From CAISIP01 sp031383745 (lineage in GTDB: Bacteria; Pseudomonadota; Gammaproteobacteria; Burkholderiales; Burkholderiaceae_C): a stretch of 39,824 nt of DNA. The position numbers and the translations under genes are program-made. The stretch covers positions 1-39,824 of the forward strand of contig JANMZX010000034.1 in assembly GCA_031383745.1 (NCBI GenBank), given 5' to 3'. Position 1 is the stretch's first letter; every line of letters begins with the position of its first letter. A model generated the notes under the pieces. It had not been told where the DNA came from. It saw only the letters and a list, made by a program, of their open reading frames with translations, and searched no databases. Shown one piece after another: positions 24,606 to 33,726 of this stretch.

Positions 24606-26300
24606 ATGTCCGAAGTAGCCACCCTCACCGTCAATCCGACCGTTACCCAGCGCCTGGCGGGCATGCCGCCGGCGCAACGCATGCGCCTGGCGCTGGGCAT
24701 CGGCCTGCTGGTGGTGGTGGCGATCGTCGGCCTGCTGATGGGGCGGCAGGCGGAATGGCGCGTGCTGTACGCCAACCTGGCCGACAAGGACGGCGGGGCG
24801 ATCGTCGCGCAACTCACTACCTTGAATGTGCCCTACAAGATTGCCGAGGGCGGCGGAGCGATCCTCGTACCGGCGGACCGTGTGCATGACACCCGCCTGC
24901 GTCTCGCGACCCAGGGTCTGCCCAAGGGGTCGGTCGCCGGGTTCGAGATGATGGAGGCGAACCGCTTCGGGATGACCCAGTTCCAGGAACGGTTGACCTT
25001 CCAGCGCGGGCTCGAGGGCGAACTGACACGGTCGATCCAGGCGCTCTCCTCGGTCCAGAGTGCGCGGGTGCATCTGGCGCTGCCGAACCAGAATGGCTTC
25101 TTCCGGGAGCAGCAGAAACCGTCCGCCTCGGTGCTGGTCAGCCTGCACCCGGGACGTGGCCTGGACCGGGCCCAACTGGCTGGCATCATCCACCTGGTCG
25201 CGTCGAGTGTTCCGGAGTTGACGCCGGCGGCGGTCAGCGTGCTGGACGATACCGGCAAGTTGTTGTCCATGCCGTCCGACCGGACAGACGTCGGGGGTGG
25301 TGTGGATGCCCAGCAACTCCAGTACGTGCAACAACTCGAGCAGCTCTACACCCAGCGGATCATCGACATCCTGGAGCCGGTGGTAGGGCGCAAGAACGTC
25401 AAGGCGCAGGTGACGGCCGAGGTGGATTTCTCGCAAACCGAGTCGACCTCCGAGTCGCACCGACCCAACCAGTCGCCCGATTCCAGTGCCGTGCGCAGCC
25501 AGCAGGTGGTCGAGAGCGGCAATGGCGGTGGTGCGGGCGGCGCGCCCTCGGGTATTCCCGGCGCCACCACCAACCAGCCGCCGGGTGCGGCGAGCGCGCC
25601 GATCAATGGTCCGGCACAGGCCCTGGCCGCGGCAGGCGCCGCCAGCGGCGCCGCGGGTTCGGCCGCCGGGGCGTCCAAGCGCGAGTCCATCATCAACTAC
25701 GAAGTGGACAAGACTGTGCGGGTGGTGCGTGGCAGCACTGGCCTGGTCAAGCGGATCAGTGCGGCGGTGGTGGTCAATCACCAGTCGGTGACCGACGACA
25801 AGGGCAAGACGATCTCGTCGCCGCTGAGCGCCGAGCAGGTCGAGAAGATGACCGCGCTGGTCCGCGAGACCGTCGGCTTCAACAAGGACCGGGGTGATTC
25901 CGTGAACCTGATGAACGCGCCGTTCACCATCGAAAAGCCCGCTGTCAACGATGTGCCGCTGTGGCGGCAGCCTGAATTGCAGGACCTGGCGCGCAGTTTC
26001 GCGTGGCCGCTGGGCACGCTGCTGCTGGCGGCCCTGGTGTTGCTCGGCGTGGTGCGGCCCGCGTTGAAGGCGTTGTCACAGCCGCCGGTGGTCGCGCCGA
26101 CGCAGGGTGCACAACTCGACGCACTGGTTTCCGATGAGCCCGAGCGTCCGCCGCTGCTGACCTCGAACGAATCCGTGGATGCGGCGGCGCCGACCAAGGC
26201 GCACCTGCGGCTGGAAGATGCGCGTAGACTCACGCGAGACAATCCGGCCGCGGTTGCCAACATCGTCAAGGCGTGGATCGGCAGCGAGGCACCAGCTTGA
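24606..26300 (+). CDS. fliF: Flagellar MS-ring protein FliF
   Basis: The 564-residue inner-membrane protein has an N-terminal transmembrane helix (about 30-48, L-G-I-G-L-L-V-V-V-A-I-V-G-L-L-M-G). Ring-building domains follow, with the conserved W-R-V-L-Y-A-N-L and the P-K-G-S-V-A-G-F-E region. A Gly/Ala-rich low-complexity loop lies around 305-360, a second transmembrane helix near 465-485, and a cytoplasmic C-terminal tail (E-D-A-R-R-L-T-R-D-N-P, then A-N-I-V-K-A-W-I) binds FliG. It is the first gene of the fliFGHIJK operon and diverges from fliE. Confidence 0.97.
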   Translation: MSEVATLTVNPTVTQRLAGMPPAQRMRLALGIGLLVVVAIVGLLMGRQAEWRVLYANLADKDGGAIVAQLTTLNVPYKIAEGGGAILVPADRVHDTRLRLATQGLPKGSVAGFEMMEANRFGMTQFQERLTFQRGLEGELTRSIQALSSVQSARVHLALPNQNGFFREQQKPSASVLVSLHPGRGLDRAQLAGIIHLVASSVPELTPAAVSVLDDTGKLLSMPSDRTDVGGGVDAQQLQYVQQLEQLYTQRIIDILEPVVGRKNVKAQVTAEVDFSQTESTSESHRPNQSPDSSAVRSQQVVESGNGGGAGGAPSGIPGATTNQPPGAASAPINGPAQALAAAGAASGAAGSAAGASKRESIINYEVDKTVRVVRGSTGLVKRISAAVVVNHQSVTDDKGKTISSPLSAEQVEKMTALVRETVGFNKDRGDSVNLMNAPFTIEKPAVNDVPLWRQPELQDLARSFAWPLGTLLLAALVLLGVVRPALKALSQPPVVAPTQGAQLDALVSDEPERPPLLTSNESVDAAAPTKAHLRLEDARRLTRDNPAAVANIVKAWIGSEAPA

Positions 26301-26324
26301 CGTATTGTCGGCCAGGAGCACACC

Positions 26325-27320
26325 ATGTCTGAAGACGGACTGCAGGACGCTGCCATATTGCTGATGTCGCTGGGCGAAGCCGAGGCGGCAGAGGTTTTCA
26401 AGTTCCTTTCCCCCAAGGAAGTGCAGAAGCTCGGCGAAGCGATCGCCAAGACCAAGGCCGTCACCCGCGAGCGGGTCGAGGAGGTGGTCGACCGCTTTGC
26501 CGGCGTCGCGGAATCACAAAGCCTGCTGGTCACCGACTCCAGCGACTACGTGCGTTCGGTACTCAAGCGTGCCCTGGGCGACGACAAGGCGACACTTCTG
26601 ATCGACCGGATCCTGCAGGGTGGCGATATCTCCGGGATTGAGGGCCTCAAGTGGATGGAGGCGCTGTCGGTGGCGGAGCTGCTGCGCAACGAGCATCCGC
26701 AGATCGTGGCGGCCATCATGGTCCACCTGGATCCCGACCAGTCGGCCGAGATCCTGAAGAACCTGTCGGAGCGCCAGCGCAACGAGGTCATGCTGCGGGT
26801 GGCCACGATGGAAGGCATCCAGCCCACGGCCCTCAAGGACCTCAACGAGGTCATGTTCCAGGTCCTGTCGGGAACGGACAAGGTGCGCAAGTCTTCGCTG
26901 GGCGGTGTCAAGACGGCGGCGGAGATGATCAACCTGATGGGCAATGCGATCGAGAGCACCGTGATCGAGTCGATCCGCAACCATGATCCCGACCTGGCGC
27001 AGAAGATCATGGACAAGATGTTCGTGTTCGACGACCTGATCAAGCTCGACGACAAGGGCATACAGATGGTGCTCAAGGAAGTCGCCTCCGATGCGCTGAT
27101 CGCGGCGCTCAAGGGGGCGCAGCCGGAACTCAAGGACAAGATCCTGGCCAACATGTCGTCGCGCGCCGCCGAGACCCTGCGCGAGGATCTCGAGTCGCGC
27201 GGCCCGATGCGGCTGTCCGAGGTCGAGGCGCAGCAGAAGGAAGTGCTCAAGATCGTCCGTCGGCTCGCCGACGAAGGGCAGATCGTGCTCGGTGGAGGTG
27301 GCGACGACGCCATGGTGTGA
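26325..27320 (+). CDS. fliG: Flagellar motor switch protein FliG
   Basis: The 331-residue rotor protein has the three-domain FliG layout: an N-domain that binds FliF, a middle domain with the E-H-P-Q motif (R-N-E-H-P-Q-I-V-A-A-I), and a C-domain carrying the charged torque helix (K-M-F-V-F-D-D-L-I-K-L-D-D). The C-domain contacts MotA. It sits in the C ring with FliM and FliN. Its stop overlaps the fliH start by one base (TGATG). Confidence 0.97.
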   Translation: MSEDGLQDAAILLMSLGEAEAAEVFKFLSPKEVQKLGEAIAKTKAVTRERVEEVVDRFAGVAESQSLLVTDSSDYVRSVLKRALGDDKATLLIDRILQGGDISGIEGLKWMEALSVAELLRNEHPQIVAAIMVHLDPDQSAEILKNLSERQRNEVMLRVATMEGIQPTALKDLNEVMFQVLSGTDKVRKSSLGGVKTAAEMINLMGNAIESTVIESIRNHDPDLAQKIMDKMFVFDDLIKLDDKGIQMVLKEVASDALIAALKGAQPELKDKILANMSSRAAETLREDLESRGPMRLSEVEAQQKEVLKIVRRLADEGQIVLGGGGDDAMV

Positions 27321-28000
27321 TGCGCAACCTGTCGCGTTTCATTCCCGGCGAAGAGATCGAGGCCGTCTCCCAATGGAGTTTCGGGTCGGTCGACACCGAT
27401 GCGCTGCTGCTTGCCGCCAGGGAGCGCGACGAACAGGAAACACGCAGCCGGCTGCGCGACGAAGCCGTGCGCCAGGAGGCTTTCGCGCTCGGCATGGCGC
27501 AGGGCCTGGAGCAGGGCCGGGCGCAGACCCTGGCAGCGGCAGAGCAACGGGTACATGACCATGTGCGGGGTCAGGGCAAGGACGCCGCACAGCGTTTCGC
27601 CGGGCTGATCGAGTCTGCCGAGGAGCAGCTGGGTCATTCGCAGCAGATCATGGCCAAGGGTGTGCTGGAGCTGGCTTGCGCCCTGGCGCGCCAGGTGCTG
27701 CGCCAGGAGTTGTCGGTCAATCCCAACGTGTTGCAGCCGGTGATCCGGGAGGCGCTGTCGGTGCTGGCGGTCGACGTCAAGAGCGCGATCGTGCGGCTCC
27801 ATCCGCAGGACCTCGACATGTTGCGCGAGGCACTGGAGGCGGAGTTTGCCGGCATGTCCCTGGCGCTGGTGGCCGATGCCACGATCAAACCGGGCGGCTG
27901 CATGGTGGCTTCGTCCGGAACCGTGGTCGACGGAACGCTGGACACCCGCTGGCGCCGCGCCGTGGCCAATCTGGGCCTCGTCGAGCCCTGGGAGGCCTGA
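27320..28000 (+). CDS. fliH: Flagellar export ATPase regulator FliH
   Basis: The 226-residue protein is FliH-like. It has a conserved N-terminal S-R-F-I-P-G-E, a long Gln/Glu/Arg-rich coiled coil (about 30-110, with Gly-spaced G-x-x-x-G-type heptads such as A-L-G-M-A-Q-G-L-E-Q-G), and a C-terminal V-ATPase-E-like domain ending in the typical G-G-C-M-V-A-S-S-G-T-V-V-D. It binds FliI as a dimer and docks it to FliN. I prefer the ATG at 27320, which overlaps the fliG stop, over the GTG one codon earlier. It overlaps fliI by one base. Confidence 0.95.
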   Translation: MRNLSRFIPGEEIEAVSQWSFGSVDTDALLLAARERDEQETRSRLRDEAVRQEAFALGMAQGLEQGRAQTLAAAEQRVHDHVRGQGKDAAQRFAGLIESAEEQLGHSQQIMAKGVLELACALARQVLRQELSVNPNVLQPVIREALSVLAVDVKSAIVRLHPQDLDMLREALEAEFAGMSLALVADATIKPGGCMVASSGTVVDGTLDTRWRRAVANLGLVEPWEA

Positions 28001-29409
28001 TGGTCAGCGAGCAGCCGGTCGCCTGGCAGAACTATCTCGAGCGCGCCTGCGCACGGGTGCAGGTCGGCAGTTCGCTGGAAGTGCGCGGTACGCTGACGCG
28101 GCTGGCAGGCCTGGTTCTGGAGACCAGCGGGCTGCGTGTCCCGGTCGGTTCCCAGTGCCTGGTGTCGATGCCGCAGCAGGCGCCGGTGCTCGCCGAAGTG
28201 GTCGGTTTCTCGCAGGACCGGGCGTTCCTGATGCCGGCTGGCGATGTGCACGGGCTGTCGAGCGGCGCCAGTGTTGTGCCCGCGGCGGCGTACGTGCCGG
28301 TTCCCCGGCTCGGTGACACCCCGATGGACGATGCCGACCTCGGGGCCGGCCTGTTGCGTCTTCCGTTGGGCGAAGGCCTGCTCGGGCGGGTCGTCGATGC
28401 CCATGGCAATCCGATCGACCGCAAGGGCCCCATATCCCATGTGACGTCGATGCCGCTGGACCGCAGACCGGTCAATCCGATGGACCGCGCGCCGATCCGC
28501 GAGCCGCTGGATACCGGCGTGCGCGCCATCAATGCGCTGTTGACGGTCGGTCGTGGCCAGCGTATCGGCCTTTTTTCAGGATCCGGTGTGGGCAAGAGCG
28601 TGCTGCTGGGGATGATGGCGCGTTACACGAGCGCCGACGTGATCGTGGTCGGGCTGATCGGTGAGCGTGGCCGCGAGGTGAAGGAATTCATCGAAGACAT
28701 CCTCGGCGACGATGGACGGGCGCGTTCGGTCGTGGTCGCTGCGCCGGCCGATGCCCCGCCGATGCTGCGCATGCAGGGGGCCGCCTACGCAACCGCCGTA
28801 GCCGAGAGTTTTCGCGACAAGGGCCTGCATGTGCTGCTGCTGATGGATTCGCTGACGCGCTACGCGATGGCGCAGCGCGAAATCGCGCTGGCGATCGGTG
28901 AGCCGCCGGCGACGCGCGGGTACCCGCCCTCCTGCTTCGCCAAACTGCCACAACTCGTGGAACGCAGCGGCAATGGGCTGCATGGTGTGGGGTCGATCAC
29001 CGCCTTCTATACCGTGCTTTCCGAGGGCGACGACCAGCAGGACCCGATTGCCGACGCCGCCCGAGCGATTCTCGATGGCCATATCGTCCTGTCCCGGGCG
29101 CTGGCGGAGGCCGGTCATTTTCCGGCGATCGACGTAGGGCAGTCGGCTTCGCGGGTGATGCACAACGTGGTACCGCGGACGCACCTGGACCTGGCGCGGG
29201 GTTTTCGCGCTGTCAGCGCAACCTACGAGCGTGGGCGGGACCTGGTGCAGATCGGCGCCTACGTCAATGGGTCCGACCCGGCCATGGACCAGGCGATCCA
29301 GCTGCATGGGCCGATGACACGGTTCCTGCAGCAGGACATGTACCAGGGCGCGGCCTTGGCCGACAGCGTGCAGGCCATGCATGCTGCCCTGGAGGGCCAG
29401 TCCGCATGA
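28000..29409 (+). CDS. fliI: Flagellum-specific export ATPase FliI
   Basis: The 469-residue ATPase is homologous to the F1 beta subunit. It has Walker A G-S-G-V-G-K-S at 194-200 (Lys199), the conserved G-L-I-G-E-R-G-R-E-V-K-E-F (catalytic Glu region), Walker B with L-L-L-M-D-S-L-T-R, and the export-type Y-P-P-S-C-F-A-K-L-P. It energises unfolding and loading of flagellar export substrates at the base of the gate. The start is the ATG at 28000, which overlaps the fliH stop by one base. A frame continuing further upstream lies inside fliH and is not likely to be used. Confidence 0.97.
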   Translation: MVSEQPVAWQNYLERACARVQVGSSLEVRGTLTRLAGLVLETSGLRVPVGSQCLVSMPQQAPVLAEVVGFSQDRAFLMPAGDVHGLSSGASVVPAAAYVPVPRLGDTPMDDADLGAGLLRLPLGEGLLGRVVDAHGNPIDRKGPISHVTSMPLDRRPVNPMDRAPIREPLDTGVRAINALLTVGRGQRIGLFSGSGVGKSVLLGMMARYTSADVIVVGLIGERGREVKEFIEDILGDDGRARSVVVAAPADAPPMLRMQGAAYATAVAESFRDKGLHVLLLMDSLTRYAMAQREIALAIGEPPATRGYPPSCFAKLPQLVERSGNGLHGVGSITAFYTVLSEGDDQQDPIADAARAILDGHIVLSRALAEAGHFPAIDVGQSASRVMHNVVPRTHLDLARGFRAVSATYERGRDLVQIGAYVNGSDPAMDQAIQLHGPMTRFLQQDMYQGAALADSVQAMHAALEGQSA

Positions 29410-29440
29410 CGGCGCCAGCGGGCGGGCGGAAGGACGGCAC

Positions 29441-29908
29441 ATGCCGCAGTTGAGGGGCCTGCTGCTTGCGATCGACCTGGCGACGCGGCAGCGGGACGCG
29501 GCGTCGGCGGTGTTTCTGCAGTTGCAGCATTCGTGTTTCGGTGCCCAGAACCAGATGGGGCAACTCGAAAGCTATGCGACGGAGACAGAGTCGAACTGGG
29601 CCCTGGGGTCGCGCACCAGCGCCCAGCCGGAAATCATGCGCCACTACGACCAGTTCATGGAGCGCCTGCAGCAGGCGGTCGACATGCAGCGGGCGGTCGT
29701 GAACGAGCAGCTCAGTGCGATCGCAGCCGCCCGGAGGGCTTTGCTGGAGGCTGACATTCGTGTCGCCGGCCTCAAGCGCCTTGTCGAGAAGCGGCGCGCA
29801 TCGATGGCCCGTGTGCAGAGCGGGCGGGATCAGAAACAACTCGACGACTTGTCTGCACTGCAGTTCCGGCGGTTGCAGACGAGATCCGACAACCTGGAAA
29901 CACCATGA
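29441..29908 (+). CDS. fliJ: Flagellar export protein FliJ
   Basis: The 155-residue protein is predicted as a long two-helix coiled coil, rich in Gln, Arg, Ala and Glu, with no other motif. This is the usual FliJ appearance and length (about 147). It lies between fliI and fliK and acts as the stalk-like link between the ATPase ring and FlhA. The ATG at 29441 has a purine-rich GGAAGGA sequence upstream. A start further left would overlap fliI. Its last codon overlaps the fliK ATG (ATGA). Confidence 0.9.
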   Translation: MPQLRGLLLAIDLATRQRDAASAVFLQLQHSCFGAQNQMGQLESYATETESNWALGSRTSAQPEIMRHYDQFMERLQQAVDMQRAVVNEQLSAIAAARRALLEADIRVAGLKRLVEKRRASMARVQSGRDQKQLDDLSALQFRRLQTRSDNLETP

Positions 29909-31236
29909 ACATCGAGCGCCAAGCTGCCGGGAGCGCTCCCCGGCTGGACAAGAGCACGACCCTGTTTGCGCGTGCCGGCGTGCCGGAGGGTGGGTCTGCT
30001 GCGACGGATGGCGAGCCGCCATCGTTTGCCGCTGTGCTGACAGGCCTTGACACCGCGGCGCATGGGGGAACCGATGCAGAGCCGGTCGACCGCGTTGCGC
30101 CAGACGCGACCGCGATCCCGGGCACGGCGATCAGCGCTCCCGCACCGGGCGCCTTGCCCACCGATGGCGTTGGCGCCCTCGCCAATGGCGCCGGGATGGA
30201 ATCGGACGGCCGGATCGACGCTCAGTTGGCCCGGGACGCACAGATTGATGTGGCTGCATTGCGCGGATGGGCGCCACCCATCGTGCCAACCGGTCAGCCG
30301 GCACCTATGGTGACCGATGGGCGGGACAGCGCAGGGCAGATGCCGGGCGATCTGCAGCCGGTCGGGCTGCCTGGCAGCGCGCCAGCCACGGCAGGACAGG
30401 CTGCCGGACCGGCCCAGGGTGCCCTGGACGCGGGGGCCGTTGGTGCCGGCCCGCAGCAGGAGCAACAGCGCGCCGTGCCTGCAGGCGACCTTGCCAGCGG
30501 CGAGTTGGCGAACGACAACAACGCGCAGGTGGCAGCCAGTGAAGCGCCGACCGCGCGGGCCGGCGTGGACACGACGAAGGCGGACGTGCGCGCCGCGCTG
30601 GTGCTGCAGACGGATCGCGTGTTCATGGCGTCCGCGCCAGTGTCCGATGCGTCCAGTAGCGGTTTCAAGCCCCTGCCGGCTCTTGCGGTTCAGCGCAGTG
30701 CCGAGCGCGTTGCCGGTCGGTCGATATTTGTGCCTCTGGAGGGGAGCTTGGCCGGCAGCGGCGCGGCGTCGGTCTATTCGGCCAACGCAGCGGCGGGGTT
30801 GACGGGCGCCACGGGGGCGGACGCGCCCTTCGGGGCCGGGGCGTCCAGCGACGTGGCGCACCAGGTCCACTACTGGATCACCCGTGGTGCGCAAAACGCC
30901 GAACTGCAGTTGCAGTCGTTCGGAGGCGGGGCGGTGGATGTCAGCATTTCCCTGCGCGGCAACGAGGCGCAGGTGGAGTTTCGCAGTGACCAGCCCGAGG
31001 CGCGCAGGCTGCTGCACGAGGCCATGCCACAACTGCGGGACCTGCTCCAGTCGGAAGGCCTGGAGTTGTCCGGCGGATTCGTCGGAGGTTCCGCTGACCA
31101 GGAGCGCCAGCAGGGGCGGGACGATCCACGTGGCACCACGGCGCGGGCAGCGGGTGTTGTGGCGCCCGGCCACACTGAAGGACAGCCCGCGCGCTCCCGG
31201 GCCATGCAAGGCCATGCGCTGGACGTCTTCGTCTGA
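29905..31236 (+). CDS. fliK: Flagellar hook-length control protein FliK
   Basis: The 443-residue protein has a long Ala/Gly/Pro-rich, low-complexity N-terminal region (about 1-310), the ruler part. A compact C-terminal switch domain starts near residue 322, with A-E-L-Q-L, V-D-V-S-I-S-L-R-G-N-E-A and F-R-S-D-Q-P-E-A-R-R-L-L near the end, followed by the L-R-D-L-L-Q-S-E-G-L-E-L motif. It is secreted during hook growth and flips export specificity through FlhB. Its start overlaps fliJ by 4 nt. Confidence 0.93.
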   Translation: MNIERQAAGSAPRLDKSTTLFARAGVPEGGSAATDGEPPSFAAVLTGLDTAAHGGTDAEPVDRVAPDATAIPGTAISAPAPGALPTDGVGALANGAGMESDGRIDAQLARDAQIDVAALRGWAPPIVPTGQPAPMVTDGRDSAGQMPGDLQPVGLPGSAPATAGQAAGPAQGALDAGAVGAGPQQEQQRAVPAGDLASGELANDNNAQVAASEAPTARAGVDTTKADVRAALVLQTDRVFMASAPVSDASSSGFKPLPALAVQRSAERVAGRSIFVPLEGSLAGSGAASVYSANAAAGLTGATGADAPFGAGASSDVAHQVHYWITRGAQNAELQLQSFGGGAVDVSISLRGNEAQVEFRSDQPEARRLLHEAMPQLRDLLQSEGLELSGGFVGGSADQERQQGRDDPRGTTARAAGVVAPGHTEGQPARSRAMQGHALDVFV

Positions 31237-31348
31237 CCCGCGGGCGGCGCGGGCTCGCTATTGCCATGGATTTCTCCCCTTAATCGGTCCATCGCCGGCA
31301 AAGACATGCGGAATAATCGGCACTGACTGTGCCAACCTGGGATGAAAC

Positions 31349-31927
31349 GTGGCTGATAAACCTGCTGATGCTGCTCCGCCAAAGAGCAAGAAGCTCCTGC
31401 TGATTGTCGGCCTGCTGGTGGTCGTGCTCGCGCTGGCCGGTGGCGGCGCATGGTTTTTCATCAGCAAGCAACGTGCCGCCGCCGCCGAGGACGGTGACAG
31501 CGAACCCGTCGCCCACGCCGCGCCGGTGGGGGGGCCGCCAACCTACCTGCCACTTGACAACATGGTGGTCAACCTCGCCGATCCCGGCGGCGAGAAGGTG
31601 GCGCAAATCGGGATCACGCTGGAACTGTTTGACGCCAAGTCGGTGGACAAGGTGAAGCAGTATTTGCCGTCCATCCGCAGCGGCGTGCTGTTGCTGGTGT
31701 CCCAGCGCACAGCCGAGGAACTGCTGCAGCGCGAAGGCAAGGAGAAGCTCGCGGCCGACATCCTGCGCGAGGCTGCGCGCCCGTTCGGTGGCGGTGATGA
31801 AGAGGCCGAGGCGGAGCCCGAAAAGCCGGCTCCCGGAGCCAAGAAGGCCAAGCCGGCCAAGAAGCCCAAACCGCGACAGCAGATGCCGGTGACGGGTGTG
31901 CTCTTTTCCAGCTTCATCGTCCAGTGA
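31349..31927 (+). CDS. fliL: Flagellar basal body-associated protein FliL
   Basis: The 192-residue protein has one N-terminal transmembrane helix (about 14-36, L-L-L-I-V-G-L-L-V-V-V-L-A-L-A). Its periplasmic domain begins T-Y-L-P-L-D-N-M-V-V-N-L and ends V-L-F-S-S-F-I-V-Q. A Lys/Pro/Ala-rich segment (about 150-178) is inserted just before the conserved end. It supports the stator around the rotor. The GTG start at 31349 (GTG-GCT-GAT) gives the expected N-terminus, with GGATG upstream. It opens the fliLMNOPQR block after a 112-bp gap with no convincing promoter. Confidence 0.94.
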   Translation: MADKPADAAPPKSKKLLLIVGLLVVVLALAGGGAWFFISKQRAAAAEDGDSEPVAHAAPVGGPPTYLPLDNMVVNLADPGGEKVAQIGITLELFDAKSVDKVKQYLPSIRSGVLLLVSQRTAEELLQREGKEKLAADILREAARPFGGGDEEAEAEPEKPAPGAKKAKPAKKPKPRQQMPVTGVLFSSFIVQ

Positions 31928-31948
31928 GCGACTCCGGCCGACCCACGC

Positions 31949-32941
31949 ATGAGTGATTCGTTCCTGTCCCAGGAGGAAGTCGACGCCCTGCTCGAAGGGG
32001 TGACGGGCGAGAGCCAGGCACCGGTCGAGGATGCGGCGCAGAAGGGTGAAGTCCGCAACTATGACATGTCGAGCCAGGAGCGCATCGTGCGCGGCCGCAT
32101 GCCGACGATGGAGATCGTCAACGAGCGGTTTGCCCGCAACCTGCGCCTGGGGATTTTCAACTTCATCCGCCGCACGCCGGAAGTGGCCATCGGCGGCATT
32201 TCCGTGCAGCGCTTCGGTGCCTTCCTTCGCGAGTTGGCCGTGCCGACCAACTTCAACATCGTGGCAGTGCGGCCGTTGCGCGGCAGTGGTTTGATCGTGT
32301 GTGAGCCGTCACTGATCTTCGGGGTCATCGATACCCTGTATGGGGGCAACGGCAAATTCCAGACGCGCATCGAGGGGCGGGATTTCTCGGCCACCGAGCA
32401 CCGCGTGATCCTGCGCCTCGTCAACGTGATCATCGAGGAGTACAAGAAGGCTTGGAAAGGGGTGTACCCGATCGAACTGGACTACCAGCGTTCCGAAATG
32501 CAGCCCCAGTTCGCCAGCATCGCGACGCCGAGCGAAATCGTCATTTCGACGTCCTTCCAGCTGGAAATCGGCGATATCTCGGGCGCTATCCACTTCTGCA
32601 TGCCGTATGCGACGCTGGAGCCGATTCGGGATGTGCTGTACGCCTCGACACAGGGCGATTCGGTCGAGGTGGATCGGCGCTGGGTCAATCTGCTGACGCG
32701 CGAGATCCAGGCGGTCGAAGTCACCATGGTGGCGGAGCTGGCAAAAACCAGGACCACCGTGGAGCAGCTGCTGGAAATGAAGGCGGGCGATTTCATCGAA
32801 CTGGAGCGCCAACCGAAGATCCAGGCGACGGTGGATGGGGTGCCGTTGTTCGAGTGCCAATATGGCACCCACAACGCAAAGTATGCAATCCGGATCGACA
32901 GGAGTCTGAGGACTCTCGATCACGGCTGGATGGGAGATTGA
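31949..32941 (+). CDS. fliM: Flagellar motor switch protein FliM
   Basis: The 330-residue C-ring protein has the N-terminal CheY-P-binding segment (L-S-Q-E-E-V-D-A-L-L-E-G-V), a CheC-like middle domain (Y-G-G-N-G-K and N-E-R-F-A-R-N-L-R), and a C-terminal SpoA-type domain (K-A-G-D-F-I-E-L). It transmits the chemotaxis signal to FliG. No che genes occur in this window, but the CheY-binding segment implies that chemotaxis control exists elsewhere in the genome. Its stop lies one base before fliN. Confidence 0.97.
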   Translation: MSDSFLSQEEVDALLEGVTGESQAPVEDAAQKGEVRNYDMSSQERIVRGRMPTMEIVNERFARNLRLGIFNFIRRTPEVAIGGISVQRFGAFLRELAVPTNFNIVAVRPLRGSGLIVCEPSLIFGVIDTLYGGNGKFQTRIEGRDFSATEHRVILRLVNVIIEEYKKAWKGVYPIELDYQRSEMQPQFASIATPSEIVISTSFQLEIGDISGAIHFCMPYATLEPIRDVLYASTQGDSVEVDRRWVNLLTREIQAVEVTMVAELAKTRTTVEQLLEMKAGDFIELERQPKIQATVDGVPLFECQYGTHNAKYAIRIDRSLRTLDHGWMGD

Positions 32942-32942
32942 G

Positions 32943-33392
32943 ATGGCAATAGACGACAAGCCGGAGGGCGACAAGGCCGCGGACGTGGATGGCTCGGCCG
33001 ATTGGGCGGAGGCGTTGCTCGAGCAGCAAAAGGCGACTGGCGGTGGCGCCGACGCGTCTGGCGGCGTGTTGTCCGGAGAGTCGCCGCGGCCTTTTTCGTC
33101 CGGTGGCGGTGCAGCCGACGCCCCGGCGCGCGATATCAACATGGTGCTGGACATCCCGGTGCAACTGTCGGTCGAACTGGGCCGCACCAAGGTGTCCATC
33201 AAACACATCCTGCAACTGGGCCAGGGGTCGGTGGTGGAGCTCGATGCCCTCGCGGGAGAACCGATGGACGTGCTCGTCAACGGCTATCTGATCGCGCAAG
33301 GCGAGGTGGTGGTCGTGAACGAGAAGTTCGGGATCCGCCTGACCGACGTCGTCACGCCATCCGAGCGCCTGCGCCGCATCAACAAGGGCTGA
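32943..33392 (+). CDS. fliN: Flagellar motor switch protein FliN
   Basis: The 149-residue protein has a disordered acidic/Gly-rich N-terminus (about 1-65). The SpoA domain follows: I-P-V-Q-L-S-V-E-L-G-R-T-K, then L-G-Q-G-S-V-V-E-L-D, then V-N-G-Y-L-I-A-Q-G-E-V-V-V-V, and finally I-R-L-T-D-V-V. It forms the bottom of the C ring with FliM and docks the FliH-FliI complex. Confidence 0.96.
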   Translation: MAIDDKPEGDKAADVDGSADWAEALLEQQKATGGGADASGGVLSGESPRPFSSGGGAADAPARDINMVLDIPVQLSVELGRTKVSIKHILQLGQGSVVELDALAGEPMDVLVNGYLIAQGEVVVVNEKFGIRLTDVVTPSERLRRINKG

Positions 33393-33399
33393 TGGCGCG

Positions 33400-33726
33400 A
33401 TGACGCAGTCCCTGTTGTGGGTGGCGGGTTTCGTCCTGCTGCTGGCCCTTGTCCCGATGGGCATCAAATGGGTGCAGTCGCGGGCCGGGAGCGGCGCGGC
33501 AGTGTCGGCGGCCGGCAGCCGGGTGCTGTCGGCCGTTGCCGTCGGACCGCAGCAGCGCGTTGTCACCGTCGAAGTGGGCCCGGGAGACGCCCGGATCTGC
33601 CTGGTACTGGGTGTGACGCAGCAGTCGATTTCCTGCCTGCACACGTTTCCTGGCGGCTCGGCCCGGCCTGCCACCGCGATGGCTGTTGCTGCAGGCCCCG
33701 CCAGCCATGGACCGCTGAACCCGTGA
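33400..33726 (+). CDS. fliO: Flagellar biosynthesis protein FliO
   Basis: This is a 108-residue small protein with an N-terminal transmembrane helix (about 4-22) and a short soluble tail rich in Val and Gly, as usual for the poorly conserved FliO. It lies between fliN and fliP, where it assists assembly of the FliP pore. Its stop overlaps the GTG start of fliP (GTGA), so the assignment rests largely on position and topology. Confidence 0.85.
   Translation: MTQSLLWVAGFVLLLALVPMGIKWVQSRAGSGAAVSAAGSRVLSAVAVGPQQRVVTVEVGPGDARICLVLGVTQQSISCLHTFPGGSARPATAMAVAAGPASHGPLNP

Noticed and set aside
33417..33722. FliP with a long N-terminal extension
   Set aside because: The extension is an out-of-frame reading of fliO. 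The GTG at 33723 gives a normal signal peptide and FliP length.
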